From Actinomycetota bacterium (lineage in GTDB: Bacteria > Actinomycetota > Thermoleophilia > Gaiellales > F1-60-MAGs149), in the NCBI GenBank assembly GCA_009885805.1, contig VFJZ01000035.1, forward strand, positions 74,107 through 111,081: DNA of 36,975 nucleotides. Reading direction: 5' to 3'. Below are positions 30,576 to 36,975 of this stretch, piece after piece. Under the pieces are notes generated by a model. The model was not told the origin of the DNA, did no database searches, and was given only the letters and a program-made list of their open reading frames with translations. The position numbers and the translations under genes were made by a program. Numbering within the stretch: the first letter of the stretch is position 1; the number at the start of each line of letters is the position of its first letter.

Positions 30576-30902
30576 ATGGCCTACGACGAGGCGCTCGCCG
30601 ACCGGATCCGCACGGCACTGGCGGGCCGCGACGCGATCACCGAACGGAAGATGTTCGGCGGGATCGGTTTCCTCCATCACGGCAGCATGTGCGCCGGCGT
30701 CTGGAAGGAGTCGCTGATCGCGCGCGTCGGCGAGGCCGACGCGCAGTACCTGGCGGAGCCGAACGTCGGCGTGTTCGACGTCACGGGCCGGCCGATGTCG
30801 GGCTGGCTCCTCGTCGACGCCGAGGCCGTGCGGGACGATGCGGACGTCGAGCGCTGGGTCGACCGCTCGCTAGCGTTCACCGGCACGCTGCCGCCGAAGT
30901 AG
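30576..30902 (+). CDS. TfoX N-terminal-domain protein
   Basis: A 108-residue protein of the TfoX_N family: AYDEALADRIRTALAGRDAI, TERKMFGGIGFLHHGSMCAG and MSGWLLVDAEAVRDDADVER. It has only the N-terminal domain; the C-terminal helical part of competence TfoX is absent. Stand-alone copies are common and of unknown function. It ends one base before the stop of the convergent PIN toxin gene. Confidence 0.88.
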   Translation: MAYDEALADRIRTALAGRDAITERKMFGGIGFLHHGSMCAGVWKESLIARVGEADAQYLAEPNVGVFDVTGRPMSGWLLVDAEAVRDDADVERWVDRSLAFTGTLPPK

Positions 30903-30903
30903 C

Positions 30904-31311
30904 TCAGCTACCGAGTCGCGCCACGAACGCGGCCGGCGACTCGACCGGGAGAGCCGCCCCGAGCGCCAGGAGGTGGCGGTCGCCCGAGACGAGCAGCGCC
31001 CCCGCGGTCGCCGCCAGAGCGACGAGGTACTCGTCGTCCCGATCGGCCGGCACGCGAGCCGGTCCCGGCGGCGGGTCTCCTAACACGATGGCCTCGCCAC
31101 GAAGCGTCTCGATGAGCGCCTGCACGGCTCCGTCCGGAAGCCGCTGGCGGATCCTGTCGTAGCCCGCCGTTCGCTCGAGTTCGGCGATCAGGAGGGGCGA
31201 CACGACCACCTCGAAGGCGCCCTCGCGCCAGGCCTCGACGATCCGAGCCGGCGGGCCACCGGACGACAGCAGGGCGGCGACGAGCACGTTGACGTCGAGC
31301 ACGACGCGCAC
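30904..31311 (-). CDS. PIN-family toxin component, catalytic acids intact
   Basis: A 135-residue PIN-domain protein of the putative-toxin-component type: D6 in VVLDVNVLVAALL, E in LLIAELERTAG, D in RDDEYLVALAATAGA and D in LLVSGDRHLLALG. It is probably a ribonuclease. The GTG start shares one base with the TAG of its antitoxin. Confidence 0.87.
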   Translation of the reverse strand: MRVVLDVNVLVAALLSSGGPPARIVEAWREGAFEVVVSPLLIAELERTAGYDRIRQRLPDGAVQALIETLRGEAIVLGDPPPGPARVPADRDDEYLVALAATAGALLVSGDRHLLALGAALPVESPAAFVARLGS

Positions 31312-31547
31312 TATGGGCGCGGACGGCGAGGGCGCGACTCGTGCTGCGCCTCGACAGCGAGCGCTATCGCGGCCTCCGCGTCCATGTCCGCGCGCTCCCA
31401 GAGGCGGGTGAACAGGTCGAAGCCGAGCGCACTGCGCAGGGCCTCCTCGATCACCTCGCCGTCGCCGCGACCGCTGCGCGCAGCGCGCACGCGGACGGCG
31501 CGCATCACATCGTCGTCAATGGCGATCGTCGTCCGGGACTTCGGCAC
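31311..31547 (-). CDS. Ribbon-helix-helix antitoxin partner of the PIN toxin
   Basis: A 78-residue protein: PKSRTTIAIDDDVMRAVRVR, then SGRGDGEVIEEALRSALGFD, an RHH fold, followed by an Arg/Pro-rich tail (HESRPRRPRP). The GTG at 31547 is chosen because TAAGAT stands exactly six bases upstream. An 8-base direct repeat, GTTCGTGC, flanks that box and may be its operator. Confidence 0.84.
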   Translation of the reverse strand: MPKSRTTIAIDDDVMRAVRVRAARSGRGDGEVIEEALRSALGFDLFTRLWERADMDAEAAIALAVEAQHESRPRRPRP

Positions 31548-31553
31548 GAACGC

Positions 31554-31559
31554 ATCTTA
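31554..31559 (-). promoter_or_regulatory. Leaderless promoter (TAAGAT) of the third toxin pair
   Basis: Minus-strand TAAGAT, six bases before the GTG at 31547. GTTCGTGC occurs on both sides as a direct repeat. The spacing is the same as for the other two toxin pairs in the window. Confidence 0.55.
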
Positions 31560-31573
31560 GCACGAACACATCA

Positions 31574-33271
31574 CTACATCTGCGTGTACTCGGGCCCTGA
31601 GCCGCCCTCGGGCGGCGTCAACTGGCCGCCCTTGGCCGTGATCGCCCCGCACTGCACACAGTTCGACGGCGCAATCCGCACGCGCACGAGTCCGTCCATC
31701 GTCTCCGAGCCCTCGACGATCTCGTAGACGGCGGCCGGACACATGTTCACCCACGTCTCGGCAACCGTACGCGGGACGCGCTCGCGAAGGCGGATGTGGT
31801 TCGGCTGGTCGTCGCGCGTGCGGTTGCCGGAGGCGAAGACGGACGACAGCTTGTCGAACGTCAACGCGCCGTCGGGTTCGACCAGCGTGCGGCCCTGCGG
31901 CCGCATGTCGACGGCCGCGTCGGCGTGCTGGCCCCAGGCGCCGCCAGGCAGCCGGCCGCGCGTCAGGTCCATCAGGCCTGCGATCTGGCCGCCGACGACG
32001 AGGCCGCGCGACAGCGCCTGGCGCATGTTCCGGTAGCGGTGGAGGTCCTTCACGATCTGGCTTCCCCGGACGGCGCCGTCGTAGGCCGCGAGCGCGCCAG
32101 GCGCCCGCAGGTCGGCGCCCTCGCGAAGCCCGGCGTAGATCGCCTCCGCCGCGAGCATCCCCGAGCGCATCGCGTAGTGCACGCCCTTCAGGCGCGGGAT
32201 GTTGACGAGACCGGCCGAGTCGCCGCAGAGCACGGCACCGGGAATGGCGAGCGTGTCGGGGATCGAGTAGTAGCCGCCGGACGGAATCGTCTTCGCGCCC
32301 CACGCCACCCGCTCACCGCCCGCCAGCAGCTTGCGGATCAGCGGGTGCGTCTTGAACTCCTGCAGGATGTCGTGCGGCGAGAGCCCGGAGTCGGTGTATT
32401 CGAGACCTGTCACGAAGCCGATGCAGATCTCGTCCGGGCCCAGCGGGTAGATGAAGGAGCCGCCGACCTCGCCGTAGCGTGCCGACCAGCGCAGCGGCCA
32501 GCCGAGCGTGTGGATGATCCGGTCGAGCGGCCTCGCGACCTTCCAGATCTCCTTCACGCCGAGCTCGTACGCCTGCGGGAAGCGGCTGCCGACACCGAAG
32601 TGGTCGAGCGCGACCCCGCGGAGGTGCCCCTGCGTCCCCTCGGCGAGCACCGTCGCCTGCGCCACGATCTCGGTCGGCGGCGCGGAGCCGGCCGACGCGG
32701 AGCCGTCGCGGTCGAGGCCCATCGCGGCCGTGCGCACACCGTGGACGGCGCCGTCCTGCACGAGGAGATCGAGGGCCGTCGTCTCGGGCTGCACGAACGC
32801 GCCGAGTTCCTCCGCCTGCTCGGCGAGATAGCGCACGAGTCGGGAGAGCGAGAAGATCCAGTTGCCCTTGTTGTGGAACGGCGGCGGCGTCGGCAGACGC
32901 AGCGCGCGACCGCCGGTCATGAAGTAGACCGCCTCGCCCTTCACCGGGCCGAACGTCGGCAGCTGGTCGAGCGGCACGCCGGGGAGCAGGTCGCGCAGCG
33001 CTGACGGGTTGACGATCGCACCGCTGAGCGAGTGCGACCCCGGCGCCTTGCCCTTCTCCAGCACGATCAGCGGCACCTCGCCGAGACGCTCTCCCGTCGC
33101 CGGATCGTCGGCGAGAAGCTGACCGAGGCGGATCGCACAGGCGAGGCCGGCCGGGCCGCCGCCGACGATGGCGACACCGGCCTCGATGCGGAGGTCGGCC
33201 GGCCCGTCGGGCCGCCCGACGTAGGCGCCGGAATCGAAGGCGGGCGGGAAATCGACCGGGGCTGAACTCAT
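31574..33271 (-). CDS. Electron-transfer-flavoprotein:quinone oxidoreductase, atypical Fe-S site
   Basis: A 565-residue inner-membrane-associated flavoprotein that passes electrons from ETF to quinone. FAD motif VAIVGGGPAGLACAIRLGQL; quinone-region sequence GAKTIPSGGYYSIPDTLAIP; FAD C-terminal GDSAGLVNIPRLKGVHYAM; and PNHIRLRERVPRTVAETWVN. The Fe-S domain reads MCPAAVYE and NCVQCGAITAKGG. The canonical protein has NC.HCKTC.IKD, so the fourth cysteine is replaced here by isoleucine. The ATG at 33271 is favoured by a TATGTT box seven bases upstream over the ATG at 33283. Electrons may come from an ETF-linked amine oxidation, but no ETF genes are in the window. Confidence 0.9.
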   Translation of the reverse strand: MSSAPVDFPPAFDSGAYVGRPDGPADLRIEAGVAIVGGGPAGLACAIRLGQLLADDPATGERLGEVPLIVLEKGKAPGSHSLSGAIVNPSALRDLLPGVPLDQLPTFGPVKGEAVYFMTGGRALRLPTPPPFHNKGNWIFSLSRLVRYLAEQAEELGAFVQPETTALDLLVQDGAVHGVRTAAMGLDRDGSASAGSAPPTEIVAQATVLAEGTQGHLRGVALDHFGVGSRFPQAYELGVKEIWKVARPLDRIIHTLGWPLRWSARYGEVGGSFIYPLGPDEICIGFVTGLEYTDSGLSPHDILQEFKTHPLIRKLLAGGERVAWGAKTIPSGGYYSIPDTLAIPGAVLCGDSAGLVNIPRLKGVHYAMRSGMLAAEAIYAGLREGADLRAPGALAAYDGAVRGSQIVKDLHRYRNMRQALSRGLVVGGQIAGLMDLTRGRLPGGAWGQHADAAVDMRPQGRTLVEPDGALTFDKLSSVFASGNRTRDDQPNHIRLRERVPRTVAETWVNMCPAAVYEIVEGSETMDGLVRVRIAPSNCVQCGAITAKGGQLTPPEGGSGPEYTQM

Positions 33272-33278
33272 GCGCCGG

Positions 33279-33284
33279 AACATA
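33279..33284 (-). promoter_or_regulatory. -10 box (TATGTT) of the ETF-quinone oxidoreductase, leaderless type
   Basis: Minus-strand TATGTT, seven bases before the ATG at 33271. It includes the alternative ATG at 33283, which would then be untranslated. Confidence 0.4.
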
Positions 33285-33320
33285 GAGGAGCCACCCCCCT
33301 GCCGGCGAAGTGGGGCCCTG

Positions 33321-33497
33321 ATGAAGGGTGTCCTCTACCTGATCGGCCTCTGCGTCGTCCTGCTCGTGCTGGCCAACTCGCAGGGCGCCAGCGCCCATTT
33401 CTGCCTGGGACAGCAGAACGGATGCCTCGTCCTCGGCGGTGACGGCATTCACCTGGTCGACAACGAGGCGGCGAAGAAGCTCGACGGCGGACCGTAG
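33321..33497 (+). CDS. Small secreted or membrane-anchored protein
   Basis: A 58-residue protein with one N-terminal hydrophobic helix (VLYLIGLCVVLLVLANSQG), then ASAHFCLGQQNGCLVLGGDG and HLVDNEAAKKLDGGP. The two cysteines could form a disulfide outside the cell, and ASA/HF is a possible cleavage site. I do not recognise the family. It is divergent from the ETF-quinone oxidoreductase and 4 bases upstream of the next gene. Confidence 0.55.
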   Translation: MKGVLYLIGLCVVLLVLANSQGASAHFCLGQQNGCLVLGGDGIHLVDNEAAKKLDGGP

Positions 33498-33501
33498 CGC
33501 G

Positions 33502-34005
33502 GTGCGACCGGGCGCGACCTCCGCCGTGCTGCGCTGGCGCGTCGGCGCCTGGCTCGTCGGCGCGGCCGTGGTGCTGCTCGTCGCGGACGTCGCGCGGCTG
33601 CGTCAGGGCGCCGGGTTCTGGCTGCTGTGCCTGTTCTTCGGACTGCTCGGCACGCTCGTCGCGAACCCGTTGAAGGTGCCGGGTCGCATGCGAGAGGGGT
33701 CGGGAACGGAGCCCGTCGTCCGGCTGCGGCCGCTCGGCGTGTTCGGCTTCATCCTGATGATGGTGCTGTTCCTCGTCCCGTTCGCGATCGGCGAGTGGCT
33801 GCTGCACCTGACCGGCGACCTGTTCGACCGCCGGGCCGCCCGTGCCACCGACAGCCCCGGGCCGGAGCGACCGGACGAGGAGACGATGGCCGGCCATCCA
33901 CCCGTCCCGTGGCCGGGCGCCGAGGGATTCGAGGACATCTTCTTCGACCAGCAGGATCCGAACCGCAAGCGCCGGCCGCGCCGGCGGCTCCTCACTCGCC
34001 GCTGA
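33502..34005 (+). CDS. Small membrane protein with two to three helices
   Basis: A 167-residue protein with hydrophobic helices VGAWLVGAAVVLLVADVARL, FWLLCLFFGLLGTLVA and LGVFGFILMMVLFLVPFAIG. It then has a charged cytoplasmic tail (GPERPDEETMAGHPPVPW, ending RKRRPRRRLLTRR). The GTG at 33502 is the first start after the previous gene. The last 14 bases overlap the convergent carboxylase gene. No family recognised; the reading frame is supported by its well-formed helices. Confidence 0.55.
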   Translation: MRPGATSAVLRWRVGAWLVGAAVVLLVADVARLRQGAGFWLLCLFFGLLGTLVANPLKVPGRMREGSGTEPVVRLRPLGVFGFILMMVLFLVPFAIGEWLLHLTGDLFDRRAARATDSPGPERPDEETMAGHPPVPWPGAEGFEDIFFDQQDPNRKRRPRRRLLTRR

Positions 34006-35725
34006 CGACGCAGATCATCTGGCCCGCGCCGACGGCCTGACCGACGGCGACAGCGACGCCCTCCACCACGCCAGCGCGCGGCGCGACGATCTCGTTCTCC
34101 ATCTTCATCGCCTCGACGATCGCGATCACCTGCCCGGCGGTGACGGCGTCGCCGTCCGCGACCTCGACCTTGAGGACCGTGCCCTGCATCGGGCTGACGA
34201 CGGCGCCGAGTCCACCGCCCGCGCTGCCGGCCGCCCGGCGTGCCTCGCGGCGGCCACGTGCCTCGGCGAGGACCGGATCCTCGGGCACGTGCAGCCGTAC
34301 CTCGAAGCGCCGGCCGTCGACCTCGGCGATGTAGGTCCCTCCGCGCGCCGGTGTCGCAAAGGCGTGCGGCACCATTGCGACGCGCGCGGCCTCGATCTGC
34401 GCCGGCCACACGTTCTCCACCAGGCCCGCGCACGTCTCCCCACGCGCGAACTCCGGCGCCTCCATGATCAGCCGGTGCAGCGGGATCAGCGTCGCGACGC
34501 CCTCCACGACCATCTCATCGAGGGCACGCCGCATCCGCGCACGGGCCGCGTCGCGCGTCCGGTCCCAGACCACGAGCTTCGCCACCATCGGGTCGTACTG
34601 CGGAACGATCTCACCGCCCTCCTGAAGCGCCGAGTCGACCCGGACACCGGGACCCGCCGGTTCCCGGTAGCGCGTGACGCGACCCGGCGACGGCAGGAAG
34701 GTCGTCGGGTCCTCGGCGTTGATGCGACACTCGATCGCGTGCCCCCTGAGGACGACCTCGTCCTGCGCGAAGGAGAGCGGCGCACCCTGCGCGACCAGGA
34801 TCTGCTCGCGGACGAGATCGATCCCCGTCGCCATCTCCGTGATCGTGTGCTCGACCTGGATACGCGTGTTCATCTCGAGGAAGAAGACGTCGCCGCTCGT
34901 GTCCATCAGGCACTCGATCGTGCCGGCACCGACGTAACCGACCGCCCGCGCCGCGGCGATCGCCATCGCGCCCAACTGCTCGCGGATCGCCGGTGTGACC
35001 GCCGGCGACGGCGTCTCCTCGACGATCTTCTGGTGCCGCCGCTGCAGCGTACAGTCACGCTCGTGCAGCGACACCACCGACCCGTGCGTGTCGGCCATCA
35101 CCTGCACCTCGACGTGCCGCGGGTCGGCCAGGTACTTCTCGACGTAGACCGCGTCGTCGCCGAAGTAGCTCTGTCCCTCGCGCTGCGCGGCTTCGAGCGC
35201 CCGCTCCGCCTCATCCGGCCCCGCAACGACCTTGAGGCCCTTGCCGCCGCCGCCCGCCGCCGCCTTCAGTGCGATCGGCCAGCCATACCGGTCGCCGAGC
35301 TCGATCACGCGCGCCGGGTCGGTCACGCGCTCGGTCGTCCCGGGAACGATCGGCACCCCGGCGGCGAGCATGATCTCCCGGGCCCGGATCTTCGAGCCCA
35401 TCGCGTCGATCGCGTCCGGCGGCGGCCCGATGAAGACGAACCCCTCCTCGGCGCACCGGCGCGCGAACGCGGCGTTCTCCGCCAGGAACCCGTAGCCCGG
35501 ATGGATTGCTTCGACCCCCGCCTTCCGCGCCGCGCCGAGGACCTGGTCGTGGTCGAGGTACGCATCGACCAGGTACGCGTCGTCGGCGCGGGTCACGTGG
35601 ATCGCGTCCCGATCGACCTCGGAGTAGACGGCGACGCAGCCGATGCCGAGTTCGCGACAGGCCCGAAAGACGCGCAGCGCGATCTCGCCGCGGTTCGCGA
35701 CCAGGACCCGCTGGAATCGCCTCAC
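33992..35725 (-). CDS. Acyl-CoA carboxylase alpha subunit (biotin carboxylase plus biotin carrier)
   Basis: A 577-residue ATP-dependent carboxylase. The biotin carboxylase part starts FQRVLVANRGEIALRVFRAC and has the ATP-grasp loop AAAGGGGKGLKVV, the catalytic HPGYGFLAENAAFARRC, and EMNTRIQVEHTITEMATGID. The C-terminal biotinyl domain has the lysine in VEAMKMENEIVAP. This is the AccA/PccA type of actinobacteria that serves acetyl- or propionyl-CoA. The GTG start at 35725 overlaps the epsilon-like gene's TGA (GTGA). If the microcompartment yields propionyl-CoA, this complex could use it; the link is only by distance. Confidence 0.94.
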   Translation of the reverse strand: MRRFQRVLVANRGEIALRVFRACRELGIGCVAVYSEVDRDAIHVTRADDAYLVDAYLDHDQVLGAARKAGVEAIHPGYGFLAENAAFARRCAEEGFVFIGPPPDAIDAMGSKIRAREIMLAAGVPIVPGTTERVTDPARVIELGDRYGWPIALKAAAGGGGKGLKVVAGPDEAERALEAAQREGQSYFGDDAVYVEKYLADPRHVEVQVMADTHGSVVSLHERDCTLQRRHQKIVEETPSPAVTPAIREQLGAMAIAAARAVGYVGAGTIECLMDTSGDVFFLEMNTRIQVEHTITEMATGIDLVREQILVAQGAPLSFAQDEVVLRGHAIECRINAEDPTTFLPSPGRVTRYREPAGPGVRVDSALQEGGEIVPQYDPMVAKLVVWDRTRDAARARMRRALDEMVVEGVATLIPLHRLIMEAPEFARGETCAGLVENVWPAQIEAARVAMVPHAFATPARGGTYIAEVDGRRFEVRLHVPEDPVLAEARGRREARRAAGSAGGGLGAVVSPMQGTVLKVEVADGDAVTAGQVIAIVEAMKMENEIVAPRAGVVEGVAVAVGQAVGAGQMICVVSGE

Positions 35726-35868
35726 TCGACCGCTTCCTCGGCCGCCGCGCGGCGCCAGGCTCCGACCGGACCAGCGGCAGCCGCCAGGGCGAGTTCGATC
35801 GCCACCCGCAGCGCCGCCGCCTCGTCGGGCTCGGCGTCCGGGACGATCTCGAGGTCGAAGTCGGGCAC
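35722..35868 (-). CDS. Short acyl-CoA carboxylase epsilon-like subunit
   Basis: A 48-residue protein: PDFDLEIVPDAEPDEAAALR, VAIELALAAAAGPV and GAWRRAAAEEAVE. The pattern (short acidic start, one long helix, W-R-x-A-A near the end) is that of the epsilon subunit that bridges alpha and beta in actinobacterial acyl-CoA carboxylases. Its GTG follows a GGAG-containing sequence 7 bases away. It overlaps the alpha gene by four bases and lies 12 bases after the beta gene. It is small enough to be missed by routine calling. Confidence 0.72.
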   Translation of the reverse strand: MPDFDLEIVPDAEPDEAAALRVAIELALAAAAGPVGAWRRAAAEEAVE

Positions 35869-35880
35869 GCCAGCTCCAGC

Positions 35881-36975
35881 TCAGAGGGGGATGTTGCCGT
35901 GCCGCCGCTTCGGCCGCTCGACGCGCTTGCCGAGCGAGGTCTGCAGGGCGGTGCTGAGGACGCGTCGCGTCGTGCGCGGCTGGATGACGTCGTCGACGTA
36001 CCCGCGCTCGGCCGCCGCGTAAGGGTTCGCGAAGCGCGCCTTGTAGTCGTCGACGAGCTCGAAACGCCGCGCCTCCGCGTCGTCCGCCTCGGCGAGTTCC
36101 TTGCGGAAGACGATGTTGACGGCACCCTCCGGGCCCATCACCGCAACCTCGGCCGTCGGCCAGGCGAAGTTGAAGTCGGCGCGCAGGTGCTTCGAGCCCA
36201 TCACGTCGTACGCGCCGCCGTAGGCCTTGCGGGTGATCACGGTCAGCTTCGGGACGGTCGCCTCGGCGTACGCGTAGAGCAGCTTCGCGCCGTGCCGGAT
36301 GATGCCGCCCCACTCCTGACTCGTCCCGGGCAGGAACCCCGGGACGTCGACGAAGGTCACGATCGGCAGGCCGAACGCGTCGCAGGTGCGGACGAAGCGC
36401 GCCGCCTTCTCCGACGAGGCGATGTCGAGCACTCCGGCGAGCTGGGCCGGCTGGTTGCCGACGACGCCGACGGCGTGCCCGGCCAGGCGGGCGAACCCGC
36501 AGACGATGTTGCGCGCGTACGCGGCCTGCAGCTCGAGGAAGTCGCCCTCGTCGAAGACGGCTTCGATCACGCGCTTCATGTCATAGGGACGGTTCGCTGC
36601 GTCGGGGATGAGCACGTCGAGCTCGGGGATCTCCCGGTCGGGCGGGTCCGGCGTCGCGTGCCACGGCACCGGCTCGAGGTTGTTGTCCGGGAGGTGCGCG
36701 AGGATCGCCCGCGCCTCGGCGATGCAGTCGGCCTCGGAGTCGCGGACGATGTGCGCGACGCCGGACTTCTCGGCGTGGGCGTCGGCGCCGCCGAGCTCCT
36801 CCATCGAGACGTCCTCGCCGGTGACGGTCTTCACGACCTCGGGGCCGGTGATGAACATGTGCGACGTGCCACGCACCATCAGCACGAAGTCCGTGATCGC
36901 CGGCGAGTAGACGGCGCCGCCGGCGCAGGGGCCGAGGATCACCGAGATCTGCGGGATCACACCCGAGGCCTGCAC
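35881..36975 (-). CDS. Acyl-CoA carboxylase beta subunit (carboxyltransferase), N-terminus cut by window edge
   Basis: At least 364 residues are visible, ending HGNIPL; the start lies beyond the right edge. It carries [60 protein letters not shown], the acyl-CoA segment [19 protein letters not shown] and [20 protein letters not shown]. It moves the carboxyl group from biotin to acyl-CoA and is of the PccB/AccB type. It leads the beta-epsilon-alpha operon. The residue deciding acetyl versus propionyl preference (Asp/Ile near the active site) cannot be judged with confidence from here. Confidence 0.92.
   Translation of the reverse strand: MQASGVIPQISVILGPCAGGAVYSPAITDFVLMVRGTSHMFITGPEVVKTVTGEDVSMEELGGADAHAEKSGVAHIVRDSEADCIAEARAILAHLPDNNLEPVPWHATPDPPDREIPELDVLIPDAANRPYDMKRVIEAVFDEGDFLELQAAYARNIVCGFARLAGHAVGVVGNQPAQLAGVLDIASSEKAARFVRTCDAFGLPIVTFVDVPGFLPGTSQEWGGIIRHGAKLLYAYAEATVPKLTVITRKAYGGAYDVMGSKHLRADFNFAWPTAEVAVMGPEGAVNIVFRKELAEADDAEARRFELVDDYKARFANPYAAAERGYVDDVIQPRTTRRVLSTALQTSLGKRVERPKRRHGNIPL

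Noticed and set aside
1-36975. tRNA or rRNA genes and CRISPR arrays
   Set aside because: Reading the intergenic parts showed no cloverleaf with conserved arms, no rRNA stretches and no regularly spaced repeats.

Overview
High-GC actinobacterial chromosome with frequent GTG starts, 4-nt ATGA/GTGA stop/start overlaps, leaderless-type promoters and a three-gene acyl-CoA carboxylase with a small epsilon-like subunit. This fits the class Thermoleophilia (Solirubrobacterales or Gaiellales), but the assignment is inferred from style, not from a marker gene. No rRNA, tRNA, CRISPR array or intact insertion sequence was recognised. No gene-free stretch exceeds about 170 bases; the three longest (9452-9593, 25431-25593, 27318-27485) each hold a large inverted repeat.

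Left part (1-9451): a cut EamA transporter divergent from ogt; an ECF sigma factor that stops inside region 4; then a minus-strand operon-like run (8051 to 1669) of secreted HEXXH metalloprotease, O-antigen-ligase-like protein, PQQ-type beta-propeller, GT-C-like membrane protein and ROK kinase, which looks like cell-surface or exopolysaccharide work. A plus-strand SDR and a convergent membrane protein follow.

Middle part (9594-26184): an Ldh-family dehydrogenase, an MDR dehydrogenase, a GMC oxidoreductase and a GAF/PucR-type regulator lead to a VapBC-type pair, an MFS pseudogene, and a 12-gene bacterial microcompartment (BMC) operon on the minus strand (23299 to 16511). The operon order is DUF3830 protein, EutT-like protein, glutamine-synthetase-like ligase, two BMC-H hexamers, EutE-like CoA-acylating aldehyde dehydrogenase, a small EutQ-N-like protein, four tandem BMC-P pentamers and malate dehydrogenase. 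Just upstream lie a second VapBC pair, a PuuB/DAO-type FAD oxidase and a DUF1989 protein.

Right part (26245-36975): a secreted CHRD protein and a DCC thiol oxidoreductase; a three-gene split glutamate-synthase-like operon (GlxBCD/MgsABC type); a TfoX-like gene; a third PIN toxin pair; an ETF-quinone oxidoreductase; two small envelope proteins; and acyl-CoA carboxylase genes running off the right edge.

Working model (inference): the GS-like ligase, GlxBCD and the FAD oxidase convert a primary amine via gamma-glutamylamide and N-alkylglutamate to an aldehyde. The BMC aldehyde dehydrogenase turns this into acyl-CoA, and malate dehydrogenase, rather than alcohol dehydrogenase, recycles NADH. A shared dyad, TGTGCA-N3-TGCACA, lies at the regulator's own start and about 67-68 bases upstream of similar -10 boxes (TAGGAT, TAGGCT) at both the BMC and GlxBCD operons. 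This suggests one regulon. I cannot match this gene set to a BMC type that I know.
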